Assembly (NCBI RefSeq): GCF_003952725.1
Contig: NZ_CP032509.1
Coordinates: 3,744,001 to 3,808,000, forward strand
Direction: 5' to 3'
From: Georhizobium profundi
GTDB taxonomy: Bacteria; Pseudomonadota; Alphaproteobacteria; Rhizobiales; Rhizobiaceae
Length of the DNA: 64,000 bases
In this document: positions 26,947 to 42,868 of the stretch, piece after piece
Layout of the letters: each line of letters begins with the position of its first letter
Position numbering within the stretch: the first letter of the stretch is position 1
Translations under genes and position numbers: made by a program
The notes under the pieces: model-generated
What the model was told of the DNA's origin: nothing
The model's input: only the letters and a program-made list of their open reading frames with translations
Databases searched by the model: none

Positions 26947-27349
26947 GGGTGATCCCAAGACCTGCCAACGTTCTTCTCGGGGCGCGTTTTCCCGCGCCGC
27001 CAGTGATCCGAGAAGAAGAAAGACCTGAAGTCTCGGGCTCCGCAAGCGGTCCATGGTCGAACATAGACTAGGTCTATGGTCCATGGATGACCTCCGTCAT
27101 GACCGCGACGGCACAAACGCCGGAGTTGTATTCCTACGAAGCGCTACCCGATCTGCCGGACGATCAGGCGTTACGCCGATTGATGGCCCATCCTATCCTT
27201 GTCCTCACTTCGAGAACCGAGAAGTGGCGGGGCAAGCCAGCTCAAAAGGTACTCCGACGGGTCAGAATGAACGCCATTCTGCCGACGGCCCTGCTTTGTC
27301 TCCTCTCGACCCGAACAACCGGAGCTCAAGCGCTCGCGAGGAGGATACG
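26947..27349. promoter_or_regulatory. Divergent region of the sensor kinase and peroxidase genes
   Basis: 403 bp without a supported gene. It contains a 17-bp perfect palindrome CATAGAC-TAG-GTCTATG (27062-27078) flanked by identical 9-bp copies of GGTCCATGG (27048-27056 and 27078-27086). A weaker inverted repeat CACTTC/GAAGTG is at 27206-27226. The palindrome is a strong candidate binding site for the NarL-type regulator encoded alongside; it lies in the shared control region of the kinase operon and the peroxidase gene. Confidence 0.55.
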
Positions 27350-34792
<7,443 letters not shown>

Positions 34793-34806
34793 GCCCGCCG
34801 AGACTG

Positions 34807-34831
34807 CCTGCCGGCAAGAAGCGCCGGCAGG
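34807..34831 (+). terminator. Stem-loop after the peroxidase gene
   Basis: CCTGCCGGC (34807-34815) and GCCGGCAGG (34823-34831) pair perfectly over 9 bp around the 7-base loop AAGAAGC, 14 bases after the stop codon. No T-run follows, so it may be a weak or Rho-assisted terminator, or an RNA-stabilising hairpin. Confidence 0.6.
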
Positions 34832-35047
34832 TCGATAGGCGGTATCACCGGCCTTGTGCGTGTGATTGGAGGAACTAGCCCTTCAGGCTGCGGCAGCGAT
34901 AGGTCGCAGCGCTCCGGTTGCCACGCTTTCCCCCTGTCCGGTGATGCCGCCGCCCCGTTTCACATCGACTTGGCCGCAAGGCCAAGTTCGTGTTTTCAGG
35001 GCAGCGCAACGCCCGAAGCCTCCCCGTAGACCAGACGTCCCAAAAGC

Positions 35048-36109
35048 TCAGATCTTGCCCAGATCGCGATAGCTGTCGTGCAGCGCCCAATCGGCGGGGC
35101 TGAACCGGTCGGCTGCGAAATTGTGCTGGTGCCAGTAGGGATAGATGTAGGGCGGGCGGCTGACCTGGTTCAGGCGTTCCAGTTCCTCCGGTGTCAGTTC
35201 CACCGAGGCAGCGGCGATGTTTTCCTGAAACTGCTCCGGTGTCAGTCCGCCGGTGACGAGCGTTGCGATACCGGGACGCGACAGCGTCCATGCCAGCGAT
35301 ATCTGTGCTGCCGTCAGCGAACGCTCGGCGGCAATCTCGCGCAGAACGTCGACGATGGCCCAAAGGCGCTCCTGGTCGCGGATCGGCGGCTCGGACCAGC
35401 CTGCGGCCTGACGCGAATCCTGCGGGAACGTATCGCGGGTGAACGCGCCCGACAGGAGACCGGCCGCAAGCGGCGACCAGATCATCACGCCGACGCCCTG
35501 GTCCACCGCGATCGGCAGAAGCTCGTATTCGGCCTCGCGGGCTTCCAGCGTGTAGTGGATCTGCTGGGCCGCGAAACGCGGCAGGCCGTCTCGTTCAGCG
35601 ATGCCGAGGGCCTTCATCAACTGCCAGCCGGCATAGTTCGAACAGCCGGCGTAGCGGATCTTGCCCTGCGCCTGCAGAGTTTCGAACGCTGAAAGTGTCT
35701 CTTCGAGTGGCGTGAGACCATCCCATTCATGCATCAGATAAAGATCGATGCGATCGGTGCGCAGGCGCTTCAGGCTGCGCTCGCACTCGCGGATGATGTG
35801 ATAGCGCGAAGCGCCCTCGTCATTGATCCCAACGCCGATCTTCATGCGCGCCTTGGAGCAGATCAGCACCTCGTCGCGCTTGCCCTCCAGCACCTCGCCC
35901 AGGATCTCTTCGGAGCGCCCGAGTGAATACATGTTGGCGGTGTCGAAGAGATTGATGCCACCGTCGATGCAGGTGTCGACGAGACGACGCGCTTCCGCGA
36001 CGCCCTGATTGGCGACCATGGCAAAGTCACCTTTGCCGCCGAAGGAGAACGTCCCCATCGCGATGGCGGAAACCTTCAGGCCCGAGCGGCCGAGCGTGCG
36101 ATACTGCAT
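35048..36109 (-). CDS. Aldo/keto reductase
   Basis: 353 residues of the AKR superfamily (TIM barrel): MGTFSFGG, the catalytic aspartate region FDTANMYSLGRSEEILGE with tyrosine, YLMHEWDG, and a late IPVTGG-like segment (IATLVTGGLTPEQFQENI). It reduces an aldehyde or ketose with NAD(P)H. The start ATG at 36109 has GGAAAC upstream; the longer open frame to 36331 overlaps dhaL. It is the last gene of the sugar operon, 11 bp after dhaL, and likely acts on a metabolic intermediate of the same pathway. The substrate is unknown. Confidence 0.88.
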   Translation of the reverse strand: MQYRTLGRSGLKVSAIAMGTFSFGGKGDFAMVANQGVAEARRLVDTCIDGGINLFDTANMYSLGRSEEILGEVLEGKRDEVLICSKARMKIGVGINDEGASRYHIIRECERSLKRLRTDRIDLYLMHEWDGLTPLEETLSAFETLQAQGKIRYAGCSNYAGWQLMKALGIAERDGLPRFAAQQIHYTLEAREAEYELLPIAVDQGVGVMIWSPLAAGLLSGAFTRDTFPQDSRQAAGWSEPPIRDQERLWAIVDVLREIAAERSLTAAQISLAWTLSRPGIATLVTGGLTPEQFQENIAAASVELTPEELERLNQVSRPPYIYPYWHQHNFAADRFSPADWALHDSYRDLGKI

Positions 36110-36119
36110 GTGGTGTTTC

Positions 36120-36728
36120 CTATTTGGCCGCTGGAACGGCTGCTTCGACGATGCGAAGAAACGCCAGTTGGCCGGGGTCGTCGAGTTCGGCGCTCTTTTC
36201 GGTGAACATGCGGGCGCGGCCGAGCTTGCAGGGTTTGCCCTTGAAGTCCTGCAGCGTCTGGCGTGCGGCGGCGACGGCCTTGGTGCCCATCTCGGCGGAG
36301 TCGGCGCCTTCGATCGCCCTGACACAGGCATCGAGGCTGTCGAGCACCGACTTGGCGCCGAGCTCGCCCTTGCCGCGCGCCATCATCGCGTCCCGCGCTG
36401 CAGCGACCAGCGCCGGGATCGCGGAGGCATCAAGGCTTTCGGAGCCCTTTGCGCTCTTGGCAGCCGCCATGAAGCCGGTCGCGACCAGCGTGCCGTAGGA
36501 GGAGGACGACACGCGCTGGAAGGCTTTCGAGCATTCCAGGAAGGCCATGCCGAGATCGCTGGGAAGGTCAGCCTCCGCCGCCGCGGCGAAGCCCTTGGAG
36601 ACCGTGATGCCGAGATCGCCGTCGCCGAGCTGGCCGTCGGCTGCATTGAGTTCGGCCGCAGCGGCTGCCGCGCCTTCCGCCACCCGCTGCAGGGCAGCCT
36701 TGAGACGTGCGCTATCAAGTGTCGCCAT
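36120..36728 (-). CDS. DhaL-type kinase subunit (dihydroxyacetone/tetrulose kinase)
   Basis: 202 residues, all-helical, with the ADP/Mg-binding motif DGDLG (D36-x-D38, with D31 before) of DhaL and of the C-terminal domain of ATP-dependent DHA kinases. A segment SSSYGTLVATGFMAAAK also fits. The ATG at 36728 lies 11 bp after the dhaK stop. With DhaK it forms a phosphotransferase for a ketotriose or ketotetrose; the phosphodonor could be ATP or another DhaM-like protein, but no DhaM is present here, so ATP use or an unlinked donor is inferred. The open frame to 36755 is a less likely start. Confidence 0.85.
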   Translation of the reverse strand: MATLDSARLKAALQRVAEGAAAAAAELNAADGQLGDGDLGITVSKGFAAAAEADLPSDLGMAFLECSKAFQRVSSSSYGTLVATGFMAAAKSAKGSESLDASAIPALVAAARDAMMARGKGELGAKSVLDSLDACVRAIEGADSAEMGTKAVAAARQTLQDFKGKPCKLGRARMFTEKSAELDDPGQLAFLRIVEAAVPAAK

Positions 36729-36739
36729 GCTCTTCGCCC

Positions 36740-37738
36740 TCACCCGACGCGCCAATAGGCACAGGCAGCCGGCGCCTTCAGGTAGCGTTCGAGCTCTTCA
36801 TCCAGAGCGATTGTCGTGATTGTGGCGCCGGTCATCTCCATCGAGGTCGCGTAGCGCCCGACGAGCGGCATGACGATCTCGGCACCGATGTCGTCGAAGC
36901 GCTGCTTGACCTTGCGGTACATGATGTAGAGCTCTTCAAGCGGCGTGGCCCCGAGCGAATTGACGAGGACGGAGAGCCGGTCGCCCTTCGAAAAGGGATG
37001 ATCGGCAAGGATGCGGTCGATCATCTCGTCGACGATCTGGTCGGCCGGGCGCAGCGCATCGCGCCAGATGCCGGGTTCGCCATGGATGCCCATGCCCATT
37101 TCCATCTCGTTCTCGCCGAGCTCGAAATTGGCCTTGCCGGCCTGCGGCACGATGCAGGGGGTCAGCGCCATGCCGATCGACCGACACGCATCGGCGGCCT
37201 TCTGCGCCACGCGCGTGACCTCATCGAGATCGGCTTTCGTGTCGGCACAGGCGCCGGCGATCTTGAACGCATAGATCATGCCGGCGACGCCGCGGCGCTT
37301 TTCCGCCTCGTCTTTGCCGGCGGACACGATGTCGTCGGCCAGAAGCACGGTCGTGGTGCGAATGTCGTTTTCCATGTCGACCATTTCGCCGGCCATGTCG
37401 AAATTCATGACGTCGCCGCCATAGTTTCCGTAAAGCCGCAGCACGCCGGCGCCGCCATCGGCATGGCGGATGGCGCTTGCCATCTGCTCGGCGGACGGGC
37501 TCGCGAACACGTCGCCGACGGCGCAGGCATCGAGGAAGCCCGGGCCGACATAGCCGGCGAAGACCGGCAAATGGCCCGATCCGCCGCCGCTCACGATACC
37601 GACCTTGCCGCTCGTCGCGCCCTCCGGCCGCGCGATCACCCGCCGCTCGGGCTGGGCGTAGAACTCCGGATGCGCGGCAACGAAGCCCTCCAGCATCTCC
37701 TCCACGTAATCAGCCGGATTGTTCAGAATCTTCTTCAT
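36740..37738 (-). CDS. DhaK-type ketose kinase subunit
   Basis: 332 residues of the DhaK family. The glycine loop GGGSGHLPVF (H56) and the substrate-binding histidine H219 in GMGIHGEPGIWRD, which forms a hemiaminal with the keto group of the substrate, are both intact. In the family, relatives phosphorylate dihydroxyacetone, L-erythrulose or D-erythrulose. The neighbouring ABC transporter and AKR and the RpiB-type isomerase across the divide fit a tetrose or ketose pathway, but the exact substrate cannot be read from sequence. It is followed by dhaL after 11 bp. Confidence 0.88.
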   Translation of the reverse strand: MKKILNNPADYVEEMLEGFVAAHPEFYAQPERRVIARPEGATSGKVGIVSGGGSGHLPVFAGYVGPGFLDACAVGDVFASPSAEQMASAIRHADGGAGVLRLYGNYGGDVMNFDMAGEMVDMENDIRTTTVLLADDIVSAGKDEAEKRRGVAGMIYAFKIAGACADTKADLDEVTRVAQKAADACRSIGMALTPCIVPQAGKANFELGENEMEMGMGIHGEPGIWRDALRPADQIVDEMIDRILADHPFSKGDRLSVLVNSLGATPLEELYIMYRKVKQRFDDIGAEIVMPLVGRYATSMEMTGATITTIALDEELERYLKAPAACAYWRVG

Positions 37739-37760
37739 GAGTTGGGCTCCTTCCCGAAAT

Positions 37761-38774
37761 TCAGACCGCTGCCTGTGCCAGGCGCTCGCGGCGCTTGGCC
37801 AATCGATCGATGACGATCGGCAGGCCGGTGCCGATGATGATGAGCGCGCCGACGACGACGCGCTGCCAATAGGACGGCACGCCGGCGCTCAGCAGCGACG
37901 TGTTGATCATGGTGATCAGAAGCGCGCCGAGCAGTGTGCCCGTGACCGTGCCATGGCCGCCGGTGATCCGTGCGCCACCGAGCACGACGGCGGCGATGAC
38001 GTTCAGTTCCATGCCTACGAGATCGAATGGGTTGGCCATGCGCGACAGCGTCATGTGGGTCATGCCGGCGAGGCCGGCGATCGCACCGACGATCACGTAG
38101 ATGAGCACCTTGGTGCGGCCTACCTTGATGCCGATCCGTCGTGCGCCCTCCTCCGAGCCGCCGATCGCGTAGATGGCGCGGCCGAACTTCGTGAGATTCA
38201 TGATGATCGCGACGAAGGCGGTGACGCCGACAAGCACGACGAAGGACAGCGGCAGCGAAGCGAGCTGGCCGACCGCGTTCTCCATGCGCACGATCATCGT
38301 GCGAGCGAACGAGATGACGTTGCGCGGCACGTTGGTGATGTAGGTCGTGCCGACGAATGTCAGAAGCGCGCCGCGAAACAGGCTGAGCGTGCCAAGCGTG
38401 ACGATCAGCGTCGGCAGCCCAAGCCCGCCGATGAGGATGCCGTTGACCAAGCCCAGCGATGCGCCAATGGCGGCACTGACGACGAACAGCGCAATGATCG
38501 GCACGTCGAAATCAACACCGAGCACAAGCGACATCGTCGTGTACATGGCAAAGGCGCCGATCGCCGGAAACGAGACGTCGATGCCGCCCGAAGCCAGCAC
38601 CATCATGACGCCGAGCGCGAAGATCGCCGTCACCAGCGAATTGCGCAGCAGATCGATAACGGTCGCCAGCGACAGGAAATTGGGATTGATGAAACCGACG
38701 ACGAGCGCGAACAGCAAGGCTGCGATCAGCACCACGCTTTGCGGCGACATGAACATGCGTGTAGCGGCATTCAT
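37761..38774 (-). CDS. Sugar ABC transporter permease (RbsC type), second copy
   Basis: 337 residues with about ten membrane spans in the RbsC/AraH pattern and the conserved cytoplasmic loop GGSEEGARRIGIKVGRTKVLIYVIVG. It overlaps the ATPase stop by 4 bp. It is one of two permeases in the operon (the other at 43962-44945), so either the channel is a heterodimer or two permeases serve one ATPase. Together with the ATPase and binding protein they form a CUT2-type importer in the inner membrane. Confidence 0.9.
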   Translation of the reverse strand: MNAATRMFMSPQSVVLIAALLFALVVGFINPNFLSLATVIDLLRNSLVTAIFALGVMMVLASGGIDVSFPAIGAFAMYTTMSLVLGVDFDVPIIALFVVSAAIGASLGLVNGILIGGLGLPTLIVTLGTLSLFRGALLTFVGTTYITNVPRNVISFARTMIVRMENAVGQLASLPLSFVVLVGVTAFVAIIMNLTKFGRAIYAIGGSEEGARRIGIKVGRTKVLIYVIVGAIAGLAGMTHMTLSRMANPFDLVGMELNVIAAVVLGGARITGGHGTVTGTLLGALLITMINTSLLSAGVPSYWQRVVVGALIIIGTGLPIVIDRLAKRRERLAQAAV

Positions 38775-40261
38775 CGTGCCGGTGCCTCCTCGGTCACGGC
38801 AAGCGACAGCCGTTCCTCGTCAATCTCGTCGGCCGTGAACTCACCCGTGATCCGTCCGCGTACCATGACCAGGATGCGGTCGGAAAGCGCGAGCGCTTCG
38901 CCGAGATCGTCGGTAACGACGAGCACTGCGGTGCCGCTCTTGCGCAGATCCAGCAGAATTTCGTGGATCTCGCGCTTTGAGCCAATGTCGACGCCGACCG
39001 TGGGGCCGTTGAGGATCATCAATTCGGGGTTGCGTTCCATCCAGCGTGCGAGAACGACGCGCTGCTGGTTGCCGCCGGACAGGGTCGCGACCGAAGGTTC
39101 GATGCCGGGCGTCTTGATACGCAAGCGCTTGACGGCCTCGCGCGCACGCTCGCGCAGCGCTGAGCGATCCACGATGCCGGATTGCTTGAGGGACGCAACG
39201 GAGATGTTGTCGCCGATCGGCTGGTCGAGGAACAAGCCCTCCGTCAGGCGATCTTCGGGCACATAGGCGATACCGGCGTCCATCGCTTCCAGCGGTTCGC
39301 GGAAGCGGCGAACAGTGCCTTTGAACTCGATCGCGCCTTCGTCCGGCTCGATCTGGCCAAAGAGCGACAGAGCCAGTTCCGTGCGCCCGGAACCGAGCAG
39401 GCCGACAAGCGCGACGATCTCGCCCGGCGCGATCGATAGATCGACATCGGAATAGACGCCATGGCGCGTCAGGCCACGCGTCGCCATGATCGGTGCAGCG
39501 CGTGGCGCAAGTTCGCGCGGCAGACGATGGGTCTCGATATCGCGGCCGGTCATGTCGCGGCCGAGGCGATCGGCGTCGAATTCGGCCGCATTACCTTGAG
39601 AGACGACGCGGCCATCGCGCAGCACGGTGATGGTGTCGCAGAAGGCGAAGATCTCTTCTGTCTTGTGGCTGACGAAGAGGAAGGCGACCCCGTCCTTTTT
39701 CAGCGCCTCGATGATGCCCTGCAGGCGCTTCACTTCGCTGCGCGTCAAAGCGGTCGTCGGTTCGTCCATGACGATGATCCGTGCGTCATTGGCAAGCGCA
39801 CGCGCGATGGCGATCAGCTGCTTGGAGGCGACCGGCAAAAACTCAACCGGCTGCGACGGATCGATGTCGACACCCATGCGCTTCAGCGTGTTGAGAGCAA
39901 GCTGCCGATCGCTGCCACGTTTGTGCCAGCGCTCCCCATGGGCGACATTGCGCAGGAACGCGATGTTCTCGGCCACGGTGAGATTGGGGAAGAGCGAGAA
40001 GTCCTGATAGATCACCGACAGTCCGGCATTGATCGCCGCCGCCGGATCATTGGAAAGCTCCTGGCCGGCGATGCGGACCGTCCCCGCATCCTTCGGCACC
40101 ACGCCCGACATGATCTTGATCAGCGTCGACTTGCCGGATCCGTTTTCGCCGGCAAGGCAGCGCACTTCGCCCGCATGCAAGGTCAGCGCCACATCGGCGA
40201 GCACGCGAACGGGACCATAGGCCTTGTGAATGCCGTCGATCTGCAGAACGGGGTCGGACAT
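38771..40261 (-). CDS. Sugar ABC transporter ATP-binding protein (RbsA type)
   Basis: 496 residues with two ATPase halves: Walker A GENGSGKST and signature-type motifs in the first half, and GLLGSGRTE with LSGGNQQRVVLARW in the second, as is usual for CUT2 importers in which the second Walker A is altered. It drives uptake of a pentose, tetrose or similar sugar. It overlaps the permease start, and a strong stem-loop separates it from the binding-protein gene. Confidence 0.93.
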   Translation of the reverse strand: MSDPVLQIDGIHKAYGPVRVLADVALTLHAGEVRCLAGENGSGKSTLIKIMSGVVPKDAGTVRIAGQELSNDPAAAINAGLSVIYQDFSLFPNLTVAENIAFLRNVAHGERWHKRGSDRQLALNTLKRMGVDIDPSQPVEFLPVASKQLIAIARALANDARIIVMDEPTTALTRSEVKRLQGIIEALKKDGVAFLFVSHKTEEIFAFCDTITVLRDGRVVSQGNAAEFDADRLGRDMTGRDIETHRLPRELAPRAAPIMATRGLTRHGVYSDVDLSIAPGEIVALVGLLGSGRTELALSLFGQIEPDEGAIEFKGTVRRFREPLEAMDAGIAYVPEDRLTEGLFLDQPIGDNISVASLKQSGIVDRSALRERAREAVKRLRIKTPGIEPSVATLSGGNQQRVVLARWMERNPELMILNGPTVGVDIGSKREIHEILLDLRKSGTAVLVVTDDLGEALALSDRILVMVRGRITGEFTADEIDEERLSLAVTEEAPAR

Positions 40262-40288
40262 CGGGGCTCCGAGTCAGATTGGTGGTAC

Positions 40289-40314
40289 GGGGCCGCCGCG
40301 GATGCGGCAGCCCC
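40289..40314 (-). other. Intergenic stem-loop between sugar-binding protein and ATPase genes
   Basis: On the minus strand GGGGCTGCCGC (40314-40304) pairs with GCGGCGGCCCC (40299-40289) over 11 bp (one T-G pair) around loop ATCC. It lies between the binding-protein stop (40326) and the ATPase start (40261). There is no T-run after it, so it more likely stabilises the upstream mRNA or reduces read-through, giving more binding protein than ATPase. Confidence 0.6.
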
Positions 40315-40325
40315 TTGTTGTCCGC

Positions 40326-41321
40326 TTAGAAGTCGTATTCGTCGAGATTGTCGGCGTTCACGTCGACCCATGCCTGGCCGTAGATGACCTTACCGTCGAC
40401 GCGGACTTCGTTGTAGCCTTCCACGCCGAGATCAGCCCCGGTTTCGATCGTCTCGCCGTTCAGGGCCTTTTCGGCCAGCACGTTCATTGCGTAGCCGGCA
40501 AGAGCCGGATCCCAGAACGAGATGAGATCGATTTCACCTGTTTCGACATACGGTCCCGCAACCGACGGCAAGCTGGTTCCGACGATCGAAACTTGGTCGG
40601 AGAGACCCGCTTCCTCGACGGCGAGTGCTGCGCCAACCACGTCTTCACCGGCCGAACCCTGCATGCCCTTCAGGTTGGGGTAAGTGCGCAGCAATTCGCG
40701 CATCTTCTGGTATGCGGTCTGCTGCTGCTCGGCAGATTCCTGCTTGCCGCCGACGAGCGTCATGTTCGGGTAATTTGCTTCCTGGTAGGCGATCGCGGCA
40801 TCGACCCACTCATTGTGCGTCACCGATGTCAGATAACCGACAAATACGGCATACTCGCCCTCGCCGCCCATCTTCTGCGCCAGCGCCTCCATCAGGTGCT
40901 CACCATAGGCGGCATTGTCGAAGGCTTCGAGATCGTAGGTCACGTTCTGAAGCGTCGCGCCTTCATGGCCGATGACGACGATGTCGTTTTCAAGCGCACG
41001 CGCCAGAACCGGCTCGAGCGCCTGGGGCGAGTTCGGCACCACGGTGATCGCGTCGACGCCGCGGGCGATCAGATCTTCGATGAGCTGAACCTGAAGGGCG
41101 GCGTCAGCCGTTGCCGCACCGACCTGGGTGGCATTGTTGCCAGTCGCCTCGGCATATTGCTGCACACCCTCTTCCATACGATTGAACCATGCGATGCCCG
41201 ACAGCTTCACGACGGTGACGATTTCGCGGGTGTCCTGCGCATTGGCAGTGATCGCAACGCCACCTGCCAGGACGGAAACGGCTGCCGCTCCCATCAGCAA
41301 CTTCTTCAAACCAAACGCCAT
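40326..41321 (-). CDS. Sugar ABC transporter substrate-binding protein (RbsB type)
   Basis: 331 residues with an N-terminal signal (MAFGLKKLLMGAAAVSVLAGGVAITANAQ) and a type I SBP fold: VVKLSGIAWFNRMEEGVQQYAE, VQLIEDLIARGVDAITVVPNSPQALEPVLARA, DIVVIGHEGA, then a hinge and a second lobe. It binds the operon's sugar in the periplasm; the substrate is unknown. ATG at 41321 has AGGGAGAG upstream. Confidence 0.9.
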   Translation of the reverse strand: MAFGLKKLLMGAAAVSVLAGGVAITANAQDTREIVTVVKLSGIAWFNRMEEGVQQYAEATGNNATQVGAATADAALQVQLIEDLIARGVDAITVVPNSPQALEPVLARALENDIVVIGHEGATLQNVTYDLEAFDNAAYGEHLMEALAQKMGGEGEYAVFVGYLTSVTHNEWVDAAIAYQEANYPNMTLVGGKQESAEQQQTAYQKMRELLRTYPNLKGMQGSAGEDVVGAALAVEEAGLSDQVSIVGTSLPSVAGPYVETGEIDLISFWDPALAGYAMNVLAEKALNGETIETGADLGVEGYNEVRVDGKVIYGQAWVDVNADNLDEYDF

Positions 41322-41365
41322 GTTCACTCTCCCTGTTGTGGCCTTTCGGGAAGGCCGTTCCCCAT

Positions 41366-42868
41366 TCATGCGCTGCGCTCGGCGTGCATGAAGCTCCGCG
41401 TCGCCTCGTAGAGGCCACGATATGTCTTGAACCCGTCGTCATAGAGCGGCGCCAATGTGCGGTTCGCATCGATATGCCCGGCGGGTGGGTTCCATGTGTC
41501 GATGTCGCCCTCGCTGGCCGCGCCGGTGCCGATCGCTGCAAGGAAGGCGCTGCCGTAGCTCGCTCCGAAGCTTTCGCGGCGCAGCGTCTGCGCGCTGCCG
41601 GAAATGTCGGAGACAGCCTGCAGCCATACGGCGTTGCGCACACCGCCGCCGACAGCGGTGATCGCGGAAGGTGCGTTGCCGGTTCCGCCATAGGTTTCCA
41701 GCACGTGCCGGACGCCATAGGCGATCCCCTCGAGCACCGCGCGGTAGATGTCGCCGCGCTCATGCGTGAGATCGAGGCCGAAGATCATGCCCTTGGCATG
41801 GGGATCATGGATTGGCGTGCGTTCGCCCGAGAAATAGGGAAGCACGAAGAGCCCGTTGGCGCCTGCCGGCGTCGCGGCCGCCTCCTCGGCAAGCATTCGC
41901 ATCGCGTCTTCAGCCGGCAGTTCCCGCGCAAAGCGATCGCGGAACCAGTGCGTCAGCGTTCCGCTCGTTGCCAGGCCGGACATGATGGCGTGGCGGCCCT
42001 CGAAAAGCCATGGTGCATACCACAGGCGTGCGTCCTGCGACGGCTTGTCGATGACCATGATGATGAAAATGGTGGAACCATACATCAGCATCATCTCACC
42101 GGGGCGCGAGACACCGACGCTCAAAGCCTCGGCAGCTGCATCGATCGTGCCCGCGATGACGGGCGTGCCCTCGGCCAGACCGGTTTCCTCGGCAGCCCAT
42201 TTGGTGACGCGGCCGGCGATATCGGACGACCAGAGAAGCCGCGGCAGGCGCTCGCGCTCGACGATGCCGTCCATGAGATCGTCGGCCCAGTCGTTGGTCT
42301 CCACGTCATAAAGCGGCGAGAAGCTTGCCGCCGAATAATGATCCAGCACACGTTCGCCGGTCAGCCGCTCGACGAGGAAGGTGGAGGAATTCACGAAGCC
42401 GGCGGCCTTTTCGTAGATCTCCGGCCGGTTGCGCTTCAGCCACAGGATCTTCGGCCCCACCGACTGCGACGTCAGACCGTTGCCGGTGCGCCGCAGCAGC
42501 GTCTCTTCGCCGATCTTTGCGGTGAGATCTTCGATTTCGGCATGGGCACGCGTGTCGACGCCGTAGAGCACCGCGTTCATCAGCGGCGCGCCCTTCTCGT
42601 CCACCGGAAGCATGCAAGGTCCGATGCCGCTTGCCCCGACGCCTGCGATTGCTGATGCGGGAAGCCCGGACGCCGCGATCACCTCGCGCGCGATATCGCG
42701 AAATTCCTGCCACCAGGTCTCCTCGGCATCGTGTTCGGCCCAGCCGGCGCGCGGCACGATCATGCGATGTGCACGGCGGGCCGACGCCAGGATCACGCCC
42801 TCGTCCGACACGACTACGCCTTTGGTCTCGAAGGTCCCGATATCGATCCCGAGGAAGGCGCGGCTCAT
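41366..42868 (-). CDS. FGGY-family carbohydrate kinase
   Basis: 500 residues. The start MSRAFLGIDIGTFETKGVVVSD and the later MLMYGSTIFIIM and GVRHVLETYGGTGN segments define the FGGY kinase fold (xylulokinase/ribulokinase relatives). It phosphorylates a pentitol, ketose or polyol; which one is not visible. Start overlaps the M42 gene stop by 4 bp. Together with DhaK it makes a second kinase in the same operon, which suggests two related substrates or two steps. Confidence 0.92.
   Translation of the reverse strand: MSRAFLGIDIGTFETKGVVVSDEGVILASARRAHRMIVPRAGWAEHDAEETWWQEFRDIAREVIAASGLPASAIAGVGASGIGPCMLPVDEKGAPLMNAVLYGVDTRAHAEIEDLTAKIGEETLLRRTGNGLTSQSVGPKILWLKRNRPEIYEKAAGFVNSSTFLVERLTGERVLDHYSAASFSPLYDVETNDWADDLMDGIVERERLPRLLWSSDIAGRVTKWAAEETGLAEGTPVIAGTIDAAAEALSVGVSRPGEMMLMYGSTIFIIMVIDKPSQDARLWYAPWLFEGRHAIMSGLATSGTLTHWFRDRFARELPAEDAMRMLAEEAAATPAGANGLFVLPYFSGERTPIHDPHAKGMIFGLDLTHERGDIYRAVLEGIAYGVRHVLETYGGTGNAPSAITAVGGGVRNAVWLQAVSDISGSAQTLRRESFGASYGSAFLAAIGTGAASEGDIDTWNPPAGHIDANRTLAPLYDDGFKTYRGLYEATRSFMHAERSA

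Noticed and set aside
27053..27349. Extended peroxidase start at 27053 and the kinase start at 27084
   Set aside because: The strong GAGGAGG ribosome site points to 27350, the family N-terminus starts there, and the kinase extension would cover the palindrome.
34807..34831. Classical terminator for the peroxidase
   Set aside because: The stem is perfect but no T-run follows; kept only as a possible Rho-assisted or stabilising hairpin.
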